A DNA stretch of 64,000 bases from JBHOQX01 sp042408595 (GTDB taxonomy: Bacteria > Chloroflexota > Chloroflexia > Chloroflexales > Roseiflexaceae), in assembly GCA_042408595.1 (NCBI GenBank), contig JBHOQX010000082.1, forward strand, positions 1 through 64,000, written 5' to 3'. Both the position numbers and the translations under genes were made by a program. The notes beneath the pieces were generated by a model, which was given only the letters and a program-made list of their open reading frames with translations, searched no databases and was not told where the DNA came from. This document shows, piece after piece, positions 47,370-55,803 of this stretch (position 1 is its first letter; each line of letters starts with the position of its first letter).

Positions 47370-48476
47370 TCACCCGGCCTGCTCCGGAACCACCCGCCCC
47401 TGCTCGATCTGCTCGGCGCGGATAAGCTCGGCCTGCTTGGCGAGGGCTGTTGTCAGCGCCTCGATCAGTTGTGTGTCGCGACGCTCCAGCACGCTCAACT
47501 GATTGGCATGCTCCACCTGCTCGGCATGCAGCAGCGCGGTCATGCGGTTCAACCGTTGCTCGAGCTCGCGCACCAGGCCATCCACCCGCTCCAGCCACGC
47601 GGTCGACTGGCGCAGGTGCTGTTCGTCGGTCTCGTGAAGGGCGACGAGACGCTCTTCCTGCTGGTGGCGCAGCTCTTCGAGCCGCTCCTGGTTCATCAGG
47701 AAGCGTTCGGTGGCGAGGCGCTCGATGCGCTTTGCCTCGCCCGTCAGCTCGGCGAGTCGCTCTTCAAGCTTGGCGATCTGGCCCGGGAGCTGTTCGGCGA
47801 ACAGTTCGATATGCTGGCGAACCTCGTCGAGCCGCACCAGTCGGCTGGCATGCTCCTCGATCGCGCCGCGCACGTCCGCCACGAGTTGCTGCGCTTCGAC
47901 CGCCTGCCGCCGGATGCTCTGTTTTTCGATCTGCAAGTCCTCGTGCAGCTTGCGCACATCCGCGCGTACGGCCTCGTCCGCGCCTGCGAGCACTTCGAGC
48001 CGCCCGGCGATCCCGCGGTAGCGGTCGTCGATCTCGCGCACATGCGTCTGCCAGTGGCGGGTGCGCTCCTCCAGCGCCTCGATCCGCACAAGCCAAGTGG
48101 CCGTCTGGTCGCGGTCCTGCTTGCGCGCATCGCCGAGCTGCTGGATCTGAGTCTGCATCTCGCGCAGCGGGCGGGCGCTTTCCTCGATCTTGATCAACGC
48201 CCCGGCCACCTCCTTGCGCAGCGCGGCGATGTCGCGCCGGTAGCCATCCAGCGCGTGGGCGACCTCCTGGCGGTGCCGGTCCAGCACGCTGTCCACCTGG
48301 GCGACGCTCGACTCGACCTTGCGCACCTGCTCCATCGCCCAGTTGTATTTGTTGGTCTGCTCTTTCAGCAGGCGGCGCAGTTCGTCGATCTGCCCCTGAA
48401 GATAGACGATTTGCGACTGCTCGGCGGCGCGCAGCCGCTCGGCTTCGTACTTGCTGGTGATGTCCGGATTCGTCAT
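47370..48476 (-). CDS. Long coiled-coil protein
   Basis: This 368-residue protein is almost entirely heptad coiled coil (residues about 10-350; for example LQGQIDELRRLLKEQTNKY and VRKLHEDLQIEKQSIRRQAV) with very few prolines. It has no signal or membrane segment, so a cytosolic filament or scaffold role is possible. It lies inside a histidine gene run, between hisA and hisF, tightly linked to hisF. Its role in that pathway, if any, is unknown. The ATG at 48476 is chosen because the residues before it are not coiled-coil-like; the ribosome site is weak. Confidence 0.75.
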   Translation of the reverse strand: MTNPDITSKYEAERLRAAEQSQIVYLQGQIDELRRLLKEQTNKYNWAMEQVRKVESSVAQVDSVLDRHRQEVAHALDGYRRDIAALRKEVAGALIKIEESARPLREMQTQIQQLGDARKQDRDQTATWLVRIEALEERTRHWQTHVREIDDRYRGIAGRLEVLAGADEAVRADVRKLHEDLQIEKQSIRRQAVEAQQLVADVRGAIEEHASRLVRLDEVRQHIELFAEQLPGQIAKLEERLAELTGEAKRIERLATERFLMNQERLEELRHQQEERLVALHETDEQHLRQSTAWLERVDGLVRELEQRLNRMTALLHAEQVEHANQLSVLERRDTQLIEALTTALAKQAELIRAEQIEQGRVVPEQAG

Positions 48477-48579
48477 TGCGGCCCCGATTCGTTCAGTATC
48501 ATAATCAGTTCCGGCCAGAACGCGATACGCGCAGGTCCGGCTGGCGGGCCCGCCGCTTCTGGTCATCGCCGCGCTCCGG

Positions 48580-49299
48580 TCAGGCCGCGGCCAACGCCTG
48601 GATGGCCTCCGGCAGCAGCAGGTCGGCGGTGTAGAGCGCTCGCCCGATCACCGCGCCCTCGACGCCGATCGCGCGCAGGCGGTGCAGGTGTTCGATCCGG
48701 CTGATGCCGCCGGATGCGATGATCGCCGGGCCGCCGGGGCGCACCAGCGCCGCGGTCGCGGCGTAATTCGGCTCGGTCAGCGTGCCGTCGCGGGCGATAT
48801 CGGTATAGATAACGCGCTGCACGCCCAGTTGCCCCATCTGTTGCACCAGCTCGGCGGCGCGGACCGTCGTGGCCTCCGTCCACCCCTCAGTCGCGACCCA
48901 TCCATCGCGGGCGTCCACGCCAACGATGATCGCGGCGCCGTGGCGCGCGGCCAGCCGGCCGATCAGCTCTGGGTCGCGCACGGCGGCCGTGCCGAGAATG
49001 ACGCGATCGACGCCGAGCGACAGCGCCGCATCGACCGCGCCCTCGGTGCGCAGGCCGCCGCCGAGCTGCACCGGCACCGTCACGGCCCGCACGATCGCAA
49101 GGATCGCGGCGGTGTTCACCGGATGGCCGGCCCGCGCGCCGTCCAGATCGACCACATGCAGCCGCTGCGCGCCCTGCTCGACCCAGCGCCGCGCCACCGA
49201 GAGCGGATCGGGGTCGTAGATGATCGCGCGCGTGAAATCGCCCTGATACAGCCGAACGCAACGCCCATCCTTGATGTCAATCGCCGGGATGATCTCCAT
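48580..49299 (-). CDS. hisA: Phosphoribosylformimino-5-aminoimidazole carboxamide ribotide isomerase
   Basis: This 239-residue TIM barrel carries Asp8 (IPAIDIKDG), the phosphate-binding GGGLRTEG and the second catalytic Asp in IYTDIARDGTL. It isomerises ProFAR to PRFAR, the substrate of HisF-HisH. AGGGGGAC precedes the ATG. It is of normal length, so unlike HisF it has no insertion. Confidence 0.95.
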   Translation of the reverse strand: MEIIPAIDIKDGRCVRLYQGDFTRAIIYDPDPLSVARRWVEQGAQRLHVVDLDGARAGHPVNTAAILAIVRAVTVPVQLGGGLRTEGAVDAALSLGVDRVILGTAAVRDPELIGRLAARHGAAIIVGVDARDGWVATEGWTEATTVRAAELVQQMGQLGVQRVIYTDIARDGTLTEPNYAATAALVRPGGPAIIASGGISRIEHLHRLRAIGVEGAVIGRALYTADLLLPEAIQALAAA

Positions 49300-49335
49300 A
49301 GCCGTCCCCCTGCGCGTCGAGCGGCCGGCCGGCCG

Positions 49336-49983
49336 CTACGGTTGCGCCGCGGCCCAGTTCACGAAATTCGCCAGCAGCCGCAGGCCGCAGGCGCCGCTCT
49401 TTTCCGGGTGAAACTGGACGGCGGCCAGGTTATCGCGCAGCAGCGCGCTCGGGAAGGCGAGCCCGTACTCGGTGGTGGCGGCGACGATGCCCGGGTCGGA
49501 CAGATCGCAGTAGTAGGAGTGGACGAAGTAGAAGTCGGTTCCTTCGGCGATACCGGCGAACAGCGGGTGCTCGCCCGCCCGATTGCGATAGGTCACCTGA
49601 TTCCAGCCGATCTGCGGCACCTTCTGCCCCGGCGGAAGCCGGCGCACATGCCCATCCACGATCCCTAGGCAGGCGTGCTCGCCGAACTCGTCGCTGCGCT
49701 CGCACAGCACCTGCATGCCGACGCAGATGCCAAGCAGCGGCGTGCCGGCGCGCACCTGCTCGCGGATCGCCACATCCAGCCCCAGACGGCGCAGGCTGTT
49801 CATCGTGTCGCGCGTCGCCCCGACGCCGGGGAAGACGAGCGCCCGCGCCCGTCGGACGGCCTCCGGGTCGGCGGTGGCCGTTACGTCGGCGCCGATATGC
49901 GCCAGCGCCCGCACGACGCTTCGCAAGTTTCCCGCGCCGTAGTCGATCGCGACAACCGGCAGCGGCGCTGTTCGGGTGTCCAT
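49336..49983 (-). CDS. hisH: Imidazole glycerol phosphate synthase, glutaminase subunit
   Basis: This protein of about 215 residues is a class I glutamine amidotransferase: the nucleophile Cys in GICVGMQVL, and the His and Glu of the triad in QFHPEKSG. It feeds ammonia to HisF. The ATG at 49983 has no ribosome site; a consensus -10 hexamer (TATAAT, 49996-49991) ends seven bases before it, so the mRNA is probably leaderless. The run hisH, hisA, coiled-coil gene, hisF reads in one direction. Confidence 0.94.
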   Translation of the reverse strand: MDTRTAPLPVVAIDYGAGNLRSVVRALAHIGADVTATADPEAVRRARALVFPGVGATRDTMNSLRRLGLDVAIREQVRAGTPLLGICVGMQVLCERSDEFGEHACLGIVDGHVRRLPPGQKVPQIGWNQVTYRNRAGEHPLFAGIAEGTDFYFVHSYYCDLSDPGIVAATTEYGLAFPSALLRDNLAAVQFHPEKSGACGLRLLANFVNWAAAQP

Positions 49984-49990
49984 TTGCACC

Positions 49991-49996
49991 ATTATA
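49991..49996 (-). promoter_or_regulatory. -10 element of the leaderless hisH promoter
   Basis: TATAAT on the minus strand lies seven bases before the hisH ATG. It contains the TAA stop codon of the upstream deacetylase gene, so the promoter and the end of that gene share bases. Confidence 0.55.
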
Positions 49997-51032
49997 CCTG
50001 ATCCTGCAGCAGCGGATGCTGCGCGCGCAGCGAGGCAACCAGCGCCGCCAGATCCGGCTCCGGCCGACCGGCAGGGCCAAGCGGATCGGCGCCAGGGTCG
50101 CGCCCGAGCAGCGCCCGGATCGCCGCGACGGCGCAGGCCGCCAGCGCCTCACGGTGGTAGCCGCCTTCGAGCGCCAGGACGATCCGCCCGCCGCACAGCT
50201 CGTCGGCGAGTGCCACGAGCTGGCGGGTGAGCCAGGCATAGCCGGCGACCGACAGGGCGAGCGACCCAAGCGGGTCGGCCCAGTGTGCGTCGTAGCCAGC
50301 GGAGACGAGGATCAACTCCGGAGCGAAGCGCCGCAGCGCTGGCACCACGCACGCCTCGTAGACCAGCCGGAAGCCGACGTCGCCCACGCCTGCCGGCAGC
50401 GGGATGTTGAGCGTCGCCCCGCGGCCCGGCCCCTCGCCGACTTCGTGCGCCAGCCCGCTGAACGGATAGAGCGGCGTGCCATGGGTTGAGATGAACAGCA
50501 CGCGTCCATCATCATAGAAGATATCCTGCGTGCCGTTGCCGTGATGCACGTCGTAATCGACGATCGCGATCCGATTGTATCGCCAGGTATCGAGGGCGTG
50601 CCTGGCAGCGATGGCGACGTTGTTGAACAGGCAGAAGCCCATGGATCGGAAGCGCGTGGCGTGGTGGCCCGGCGGGCGCACCAGCGCGAAGGCGTTCGCG
50701 GCGCGGCCCGCTGCTACCGCATCGACCGCCTGCACGACACCCCCGGCGGCATCGAGCGCGGCATCCCACGAACCGTCGGTCGTGTAGGTATCGCCGTCGA
50801 TCCAGCCGCCGCCGAGCAGCGAGGCGCGCCGTACCAGTTCGACCACCTGTGGGCGATGCACGGCGCTCACCTGCTCGGCACTCGCCGGCCGGTGCGGCAG
50901 CGCCAGCAGCAGCGGCCGCAGCCCGCTCGCGTCGAGCGCGGCCTCGATGGCATCCAGCCGGTCCGCCCGCTCCGGATGGCGCGGCTCGTCGTGGCGGCGA
51001 TGCGATCGGGTTGTGCTGATGGCAGTGGTCAT
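49992..51032 (-). CDS. Histone-deacetylase-family deacetylase
   Basis: This 346-residue protein belongs to the HDAC/acetylpolyamine amidohydrolase superfamily. It carries the catalytic His pair in VRPPGHHA, the zinc ligands in VDYDVHHGNGTQ and the further Asp in SAGYDAHWADP, plus LEGGYH near the end. Bacterial members remove acetyl groups from polyamines, acetoin-related compounds or proteins. The substrate here is open; the sequence is closer to the class II-like bacterial group. The N-terminal residues H-R-HDEPRHPER also fit. No ribosome site is evident before the ATG. Confidence 0.9.
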   Translation of the reverse strand: MTTAISTTRSHRRHDEPRHPERADRLDAIEAALDASGLRPLLLALPHRPASAEQVSAVHRPQVVELVRRASLLGGGWIDGDTYTTDGSWDAALDAAGGVVQAVDAVAAGRAANAFALVRPPGHHATRFRSMGFCLFNNVAIAARHALDTWRYNRIAIVDYDVHHGNGTQDIFYDDGRVLFISTHGTPLYPFSGLAHEVGEGPGRGATLNIPLPAGVGDVGFRLVYEACVVPALRRFAPELILVSAGYDAHWADPLGSLALSVAGYAWLTRQLVALADELCGGRIVLALEGGYHREALAACAVAAIRALLGRDPGADPLGPAGRPEPDLAALVASLRAQHPLLQDQV

Positions 51033-51193
51033 GGGACGGTAGGCGGTGGACGAACGACGACGGACGGGCGACGAAGGCCAGACTGGCCACGGTCAAGGGT
51101 GTACCAGGGCTGTATGGCCTGCTCTTGTCCGTCGTCCGTCGTCGCTAGCCGGCGGACGATGCGCCTCCTTATCGTTCAGCGATCATCGCTTGC

Positions 51194-52144
51194 TCAAGCA
51201 GGCAGGCGGGCCGCGCCATCTTCCAGCACCAGCAGGCCATCGCGGGCCAGGCCGGCCACCAGGTCGCGCAGCCAGGCCGCGTCGGCCTCGCTGTAATCCG
51301 GCTTGACGCGCCGACCCAGCTCGGGCAGCAGCAGCGCGGTGTGGCCTTCCGTATCGCGCAGCGCCGCGATGATGCGCCCGCGAAAGTAGCGGCTTGAGTT
51401 GCCGTAGGCCGGCTCACGGCGCTCGGCGATGCGGCGCGCCGGGCGGGGCGCGCCGGCCTCCGCAGCGAACAGCCCCTCGTCCGCCGCCCGGCGCGCCGCG
51501 TAGTCGCGGCAGTGCTCCCGCACCGGGCAGCGCCAGCAGGCCGGCGCGGCAGCGGTGCAAACCAGCGCGCCCAGCTCCATGACCGCCTGGTTCCAGGTCC
51601 AGCCCCCGCCCGGCGGAACCGCCGCCTCGGCGGCCCGCAGAAGCTCCCCCTCGCCCGGCGCCTCGTCCGGCGCAAAGAACAGCCGGCTGACGACGCGGCG
51701 GATGTTCGTATCCATGAACGCGACGTCCTGCTCGAAGGCGAAGCAGGCGACCGCCCCGGCGGTGTATGGCCCGACGCCCGGCAGGCGGCGCAGCCCGGCG
51801 GGATCGCGCGGCCAGACGCCGCCGCGCTCCTCGACCACGGCGCGGGCGGCGCGCTGGAGGTTGACGGCGCGGCGGTTGTAGCCCAGGCCAGCCCAGGCGC
51901 GGATAACCTCGGCCGTCGGCGCGGCGGCCAGCGCCTGGGCCGTGGGGAAGCGCTCCAGGAACGCCAGGTACTTCGGGATCACCCGGTCGACCTGGGTCTG
52001 CTGGAGCATCACCTCGGAGACCAGGATGCTGTAGGGATCGCGCGTCGCGCGCCAGGGAAGGCGGCGGCCATGCGCGCCGAACCAGCGGAGCAGGCGCTGG
52101 TGCAACTCGCTGCGGGCGGGGATGGCGTGCGTGTCGGTCGTCAC
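51194..52144 (-). CDS. mutY: Adenine DNA glycosylase MutY
   Basis: This 316-residue enzyme has the catalytic Glu in SEVMLQQTQV, the helix-hairpin-helix LRRLPGVGPYTAGAVACFAF with the catalytic Asp in MDTNIRR, and the iron-sulfur cysteines spaced C-x6-C-x2-C-x5-C. It removes adenine mispaired with 8-oxoguanine. The C-terminal NUDIX-like domain is short. The start is GTG 52144: a -10 hexamer TATAAT (52156-52151) ends six bases before it and no ribosome site is present, which suggests a leaderless mRNA. Confidence 0.93.
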   Translation of the reverse strand: MTTDTHAIPARSELHQRLLRWFGAHGRRLPWRATRDPYSILVSEVMLQQTQVDRVIPKYLAFLERFPTAQALAAAPTAEVIRAWAGLGYNRRAVNLQRAARAVVEERGGVWPRDPAGLRRLPGVGPYTAGAVACFAFEQDVAFMDTNIRRVVSRLFFAPDEAPGEGELLRAAEAAVPPGGGWTWNQAVMELGALVCTAAAPACWRCPVREHCRDYAARRAADEGLFAAEAGAPRPARRIAERREPAYGNSSRYFRGRIIAALRDTEGHTALLLPELGRRVKPDYSEADAAWLRDLVAGLARDGLLVLEDGAARLPA

Positions 52145-52150
52145 GGCGGC

Positions 52151-52156
52151 ATTATA
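52151..52156 (-). promoter_or_regulatory. -10 element of the leaderless mutY promoter
   Basis: TATAAT on the minus strand lies six bases before the GTG start of mutY. Confidence 0.55.
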
Positions 52157-52313
52157 CCGCAAGCGGCAGTGCTGCCGCCAACCGAAAAGCGCGTGCCGTG
52201 GCACGCGCCCGCCCCGCAGTCTGGACCTAGCCCGGAAGCCTCGCGGCCGAAGGCCAGAGCGACTCTCCGGCGGCCAGCACGCCCGCGTTTACCGAAGAAC
52301 CGCCGGCAACCGC

Positions 52314-52844
52314 TTACTCCTCGCTCTGCGCGAGAATGATATCGAGCAACGCCAGCAGGACGCTCTTGACGCTCTCACGGTCGTTGGCGATGCACGGCAG
52401 CACCTTCACCGTCGGCGGCAGGCGCAGCGCCAGGCGTAACTCCTCCGGCGACCAAGCGTTCGCCTTATCCTGCTTGTTCGCCGCGATCACATACGGCGTA
52501 TCGCGGTAGGAGACGAAGAAATCGATGATCCGGTTTGTCTCGCGGAAGGTCTCCGGGCGCGTGCTATCGACCAGGATCACCAGGCCGAGCATGCCCTCGG
52601 AGAGGATCTCCCACATGAAATCGAAGCGCTTCTGCCCCGGCGTCCCGAACAGGTGCAGCACCAGGTCATCGCCCACCGAAATGCGGCCGAAGTCCATCGC
52701 CACGGTGGTCTCTTTTTTGATCAGCTTGGTGTCATCGGTAGCACGGCGCTCGGTCGAGACAACCTCAATTTCGCTGATAGTCTTAATAAACTCGGTCTTT
52801 CCCGCGTTGACCGCGCCGCTGATGACCATTTTTACCGTCTGCAC
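52314..52844 (-). CDS. MglA-like small Ras-family GTPase
   Basis: This 176-residue GTPase has Walker A GAVNAGKT (residues 10-17), the G3 motif LHLFGTPGQKRF and the G4 motif NKQD. The G3 motif reads TPGQ where Ras has TAGQ, as usual in bacterial MglA-like proteins. The GTG start at 52844 has GGAGGG five bases upstream. The DUF4388 gene lies 72 bp upstream on the same strand. Such pairs are widespread in bacteria and act in polarity, motility and signalling; here the partner is the most likely regulator. Confidence 0.85.
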   Translation of the reverse strand: MQTVKMVISGAVNAGKTEFIKTISEIEVVSTERRATDDTKLIKKETTVAMDFGRISVGDDLVLHLFGTPGQKRFDFMWEILSEGMLGLVILVDSTRPETFRETNRIIDFFVSYRDTPYVIAANKQDKANAWSPEELRLALRLPPTVKVLPCIANDRESVKSVLLALLDIILAQSEE

Positions 52845-52916
52845 ACCGGCCCTCCGCTTGGATGCACAAGTGATACTGTGAGCGACGTGCTGCACATTGA
52901 CATGCGGGCAAGCGCA

Positions 52917-53732
52917 CTACATGCCGCGAATCCGGTTGATAATGCGCGCAACCAGGCTGCGGCGCAGGCGCGGCGCTTCCTGGCCAGGGCGCTCCGCTCC
53001 CGGGATCGGGCGTGGCCGGCGCACCACCTCTACCAGGCCGGCGGTGACGAAGCCGTAGATGATCCGGCAGACGTCGAACTCGCCCATGTTCGCCTTCTGC
53101 GCGATCTCTTCGATCGTGGCCTTGCCGTTGATCCGCGCGAAGACACGCCACTCCTCAGCGGACAGATTCACCCCGGTGCGCCGTTCGCCCGGCTGCTCAT
53201 TGAAGCGCACGATCATATCCATGCTGGGGATGCGGTCTCTGATACGGCTCCACTCATCGATCCGCCGCACCCCCTCCATAATCAGGTTTTCGACCTGCAC
53301 TGGCACGGGAGCGATCGGCATGTCCGGGTCGGGGCGCTGGTTCTGCTCGAAGCGGAACTCGCCATCCTGCCAGGCGAGCAGGCCATAGACCGACTCTTCG
53401 ATATGCTGCTGCAGGACGGCCTGCAACTCCGCCTGGGTCACCAGATTCAGATCGACGAGCAGGCTCGACAGGTTGCCATTGACGTGCTGGCCGGCGCAGG
53501 CGAGCGCATGGCGCGCCTGCTCGCCCGAGATCTTGCCACGCCGCACGAGCAGGTCGGCCACTGTGAGGCGAGCGTCGTTGCGCGCGACGGCAAGCAGCTT
53601 GCCCTTGTCGAAATAGAGCGACGCCGTCTCATCGCCGCGTGTCAGGTGAAGGCAGCCGGTCTTATACCCGCGGTCGACCAGGTACAGAAAATCGGACAAA
53701 CCGAAGTCACGAAGATTTCCGACCAGCGGCAT
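52917..53732 (-). CDS. DUF4388 (PATAN-type) protein, partner of the GTPase
   Basis: This 271-residue protein begins with the DUF4388 block LRDFGLSDFLYLVDRGYKTG and LYFDKGKLLAV. A helical segment follows (about residues 60-140, with repeated LLVRRGKISGEQA and VTQAELQAVLQQHI units), and then a winged-helix-like region (ATIEEIAQKANMGEFDVCRI). It has no enzymatic motifs. In other bacteria such proteins are found beside MglA/RomR-type GTPases and act as GTPase effectors or regulators. AGAGGATC precedes the ATG at 53732. The basic C-terminal tail (LRRSLVARIINRIRGM) may bind membranes. Confidence 0.82.
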   Translation of the reverse strand: MPLVGNLRDFGLSDFLYLVDRGYKTGCLHLTRGDETASLYFDKGKLLAVARNDARLTVADLLVRRGKISGEQARHALACAGQHVNGNLSSLLVDLNLVTQAELQAVLQQHIEESVYGLLAWQDGEFRFEQNQRPDPDMPIAPVPVQVENLIMEGVRRIDEWSRIRDRIPSMDMIVRFNEQPGERRTGVNLSAEEWRVFARINGKATIEEIAQKANMGEFDVCRIIYGFVTAGLVEVVRRPRPIPGAERPGQEAPRLRRSLVARIINRIRGM

Positions 53733-53772
53733 TGGATCCTCTGCTTCTCGGCGTGGGACGTGTGCAAGAATG

Positions 53773-54696
53773 TCAGGCAGATAGCGGCTCGCCGACCGCG
53801 ATGGCGCGCTCGTCCGTCGCGAAAACGACCCCATCGGCGGCGAGCACCGGCCGCAGCGCGGCGATGGCGACTTCGATCATCTGGTCATCGGGCTCGCGGG
53901 TGGTCAGCTTTTGCAGCGCGAGCGACGGAGCGACCAGCGCGCGCACCCAGGCGCGCCCGTAGTGCGCCGCCGCGAGCCGCAGCAGTTCGTAGGAGACCGC
54001 GGCGATCAACGGGATGAGCGCGAGCCGCGCGAGCAACCGCACGGCGAAGGGTAGGCCGCCAAAGAGCGTAAAGATCGGGATCGAGATCACAATCACGACC
54101 AGCAGGAAGCTGGTGCCACAGCGGGGATGGATGAGGGTGAACGGCCGCACCGCATCGACCGTGAGCGGCGCGCCGGCCTCGTAGGCGTTGATCGTCTTGT
54201 GCTCGGCACCGTGATAGCCGAAGACGCGCTGGATCTCCGGCATCCGGCCGATGAGTGCGAGGTAGCCGATAAAAATCGCTAGCTGGAGCACCCCCTCGAT
54301 CGCCGTTCGGACGAGCGGCGACGCGCCGGCCGCGGCGATCACCTGGGCGATCAGCAACGGCAGCACAAAGAACAAACCGATGGCGAAGGCGAGCGAGAGG
54401 GCCAGCGTGAGCGCCATGGCGGCGCGCGACGGCGGAGGCTCGCCCTCCTGCGCTACCGCCACGCGCGAGGAGAAGCTCAGCGCGCGCATGCCGATCGACA
54501 GCGCATCCCACAGCATCAGGACGCCGCGCAGGAACGGCAGCCGCTCCCAGACGCGCCGGCGCGGGTGGAGCTGCTCCGTCCGAAAGACCAGCTCGCCCTT
54601 CGGGCTGCGTACGGCGACCGTCGCCTGGCGCATGCCACGCATCATCACGCCTTCGATGACGGCCTGACCACCATAATAAAAACGCGGCGCATGCAT
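53773..54696 (-). CDS. DUF1385 (YqhQ-type) membrane protein
   Basis: This 307-residue protein carries the DUF1385 motifs: YYGGQAVIEGVMMRG at the start, then VRSPKGELVF, a Gly-rich helix pair, and YHGAEHKTINAYE with histidines that may bind metal, then HPRCGTSFLL. Four or five membrane helices lie between. It is a widely conserved predicted metal-dependent membrane protein without a confirmed function; Bacillus YqhQ is a member. It lies 40 bp upstream of the DUF4388 gene on the same strand. Confidence 0.85.
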   Translation of the reverse strand: MHAPRFYYGGQAVIEGVMMRGMRQATVAVRSPKGELVFRTEQLHPRRRVWERLPFLRGVLMLWDALSIGMRALSFSSRVAVAQEGEPPPSRAAMALTLALSLAFAIGLFFVLPLLIAQVIAAAGASPLVRTAIEGVLQLAIFIGYLALIGRMPEIQRVFGYHGAEHKTINAYEAGAPLTVDAVRPFTLIHPRCGTSFLLVVIVISIPIFTLFGGLPFAVRLLARLALIPLIAAVSYELLRLAAAHYGRAWVRALVAPSLALQKLTTREPDDQMIEVAIAALRPVLAADGVVFATDERAIAVGEPLSA

Positions 54697-54846
54697 CCTG
54701 CGGCTGGCTCTTGAATCTTCGGCGACCCCCAGAGTTCGGATGAGCGTTTCGTCTCAATCCGTGGGCCGTATCATACCACGCAAGAGAAGTCTACGACAAT
54801 AGGGAACAGGTACCACTCCGCCGGGGACCGCGATGACCCAGTGGTA

Positions 54847-55329
54847 CTACAGCTCATCTGAATCGGGCGGGGCGCCGCGGCGCGCCAGAAACGACGCAGC
54901 CGCGCGTACACCAACCGCCAGCCCGGAAAGGCGAATCAACGGCGCGACCGTCCGCTCGGCGACGTAGGCGGTGGTGGTATTGACGGTACTGGCGGTATTC
55001 TTCACGTTGTTAGCGATAGCGCTGGTATTGTCCAGCACCTGATCGACTTTCGACGTCAGCAGATCGACTTTGGGCAGGACCGTTGTCTGCGAAATGCTGC
55101 GCAAGTACTGAACGGCATACACCAACACAACCAACAGAACTGTCGTGATAATCGCGGTGATGAGCTGAAACACAGCGAGAATGATGATCGCCAGATCACG
55201 CGAGATGGCCCGAAATTCGGGGAAGAGAACTGCCAGCACTGTAAACACGATCGCAATGATCGCCAGGGCGGCGAGCGCGATCCCGATCCATCGTCCCACA
55301 GCAACACTCCTCGGCCGGCGGCGCGGCAT
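54847..55329 (-). CDS. Two-helix membrane protein with coiled-coil tail
   Basis: This 160-residue protein has a basic N-terminus, two hydrophobic helices (about residues 12-34 and 44-72) and a polar helical segment with repeated hydrophobic positions (KVDLLTSKVDQVLDNTSAIA), resembling DUF948-type proteins. An acidic C-terminus follows. No function is known. It is not clearly linked to its neighbours; about 150 bp of non-coding sequence separates it from the DUF1385 gene. Confidence 0.6.
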   Translation of the reverse strand: MPRRRPRSVAVGRWIGIALAALAIIAIVFTVLAVLFPEFRAISRDLAIIILAVFQLITAIITTVLLVVLVYAVQYLRSISQTTVLPKVDLLTSKVDQVLDNTSAIANNVKNTASTVNTTTAYVAERTVAPLIRLSGLAVGVRAAASFLARRGAPPDSDEL

Positions 55330-55385
55330 GGCGCCGGGGCACAGCTTTACGGCAGCAGGCTACGCGAAACAGCGGCGCGATTATA

Positions 55386-55634
55386 TCACGCGCGTATCCG
55401 TGAGGCAACAATCAGCACGATCCATGCCCCGAGCACGACTTCGAGCACCGGCACCCCTGCCGGGCTTGGCAGATCGAGCGGGAAGCGCAGGCCGCTAGCA
55501 TAGACCAGGAGTCCCCCGGCGCAGGCCGCCAGCCAGAACAGCGGGATCTGCGCCCAGCGGCGGCCCCAGAGCAGGTGCGCCAGTGCCGCGCTAAGCGTGG
55601 CGATCAGCAGAATGAGGAAAAAGGAAGGAGCCAT
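55386..55634 (-). CDS. Small three-helix membrane protein
   Basis: This 82-residue protein has three hydrophobic helices (about residues 3-20, 27-45 and 58-80) with Gly/Pro turns. There is no family I recognise. ATG 55634 is preferred over an ATG three codons upstream; no strong ribosome site is visible for either. It lies between the 54847 gene and mnmA on the same strand. Confidence 0.5.
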   Translation of the reverse strand: MAPSFFLILLIATLSAALAHLLWGRRWAQIPLFWLAACAGGLLVYASGLRFPLDLPSPAGVPVLEVVLGAWIVLIVASRIRA

Positions 55635-55803
55635 GCGTGACACAAGGGAGGCGGGGGGAGGTGCGGCAGAGCTTCACCCCCACGCCCCCTCCTCGGGCGC
55701 GCCGGCGCGCCGCATCGGGTGCACGTGCGCGCAAAAGACCTCCGTGGGGTCTGCGGCCCGCCACAGGGCGACCGCTCCTACGATTGATACGATGCGTGAT
55801 GCC

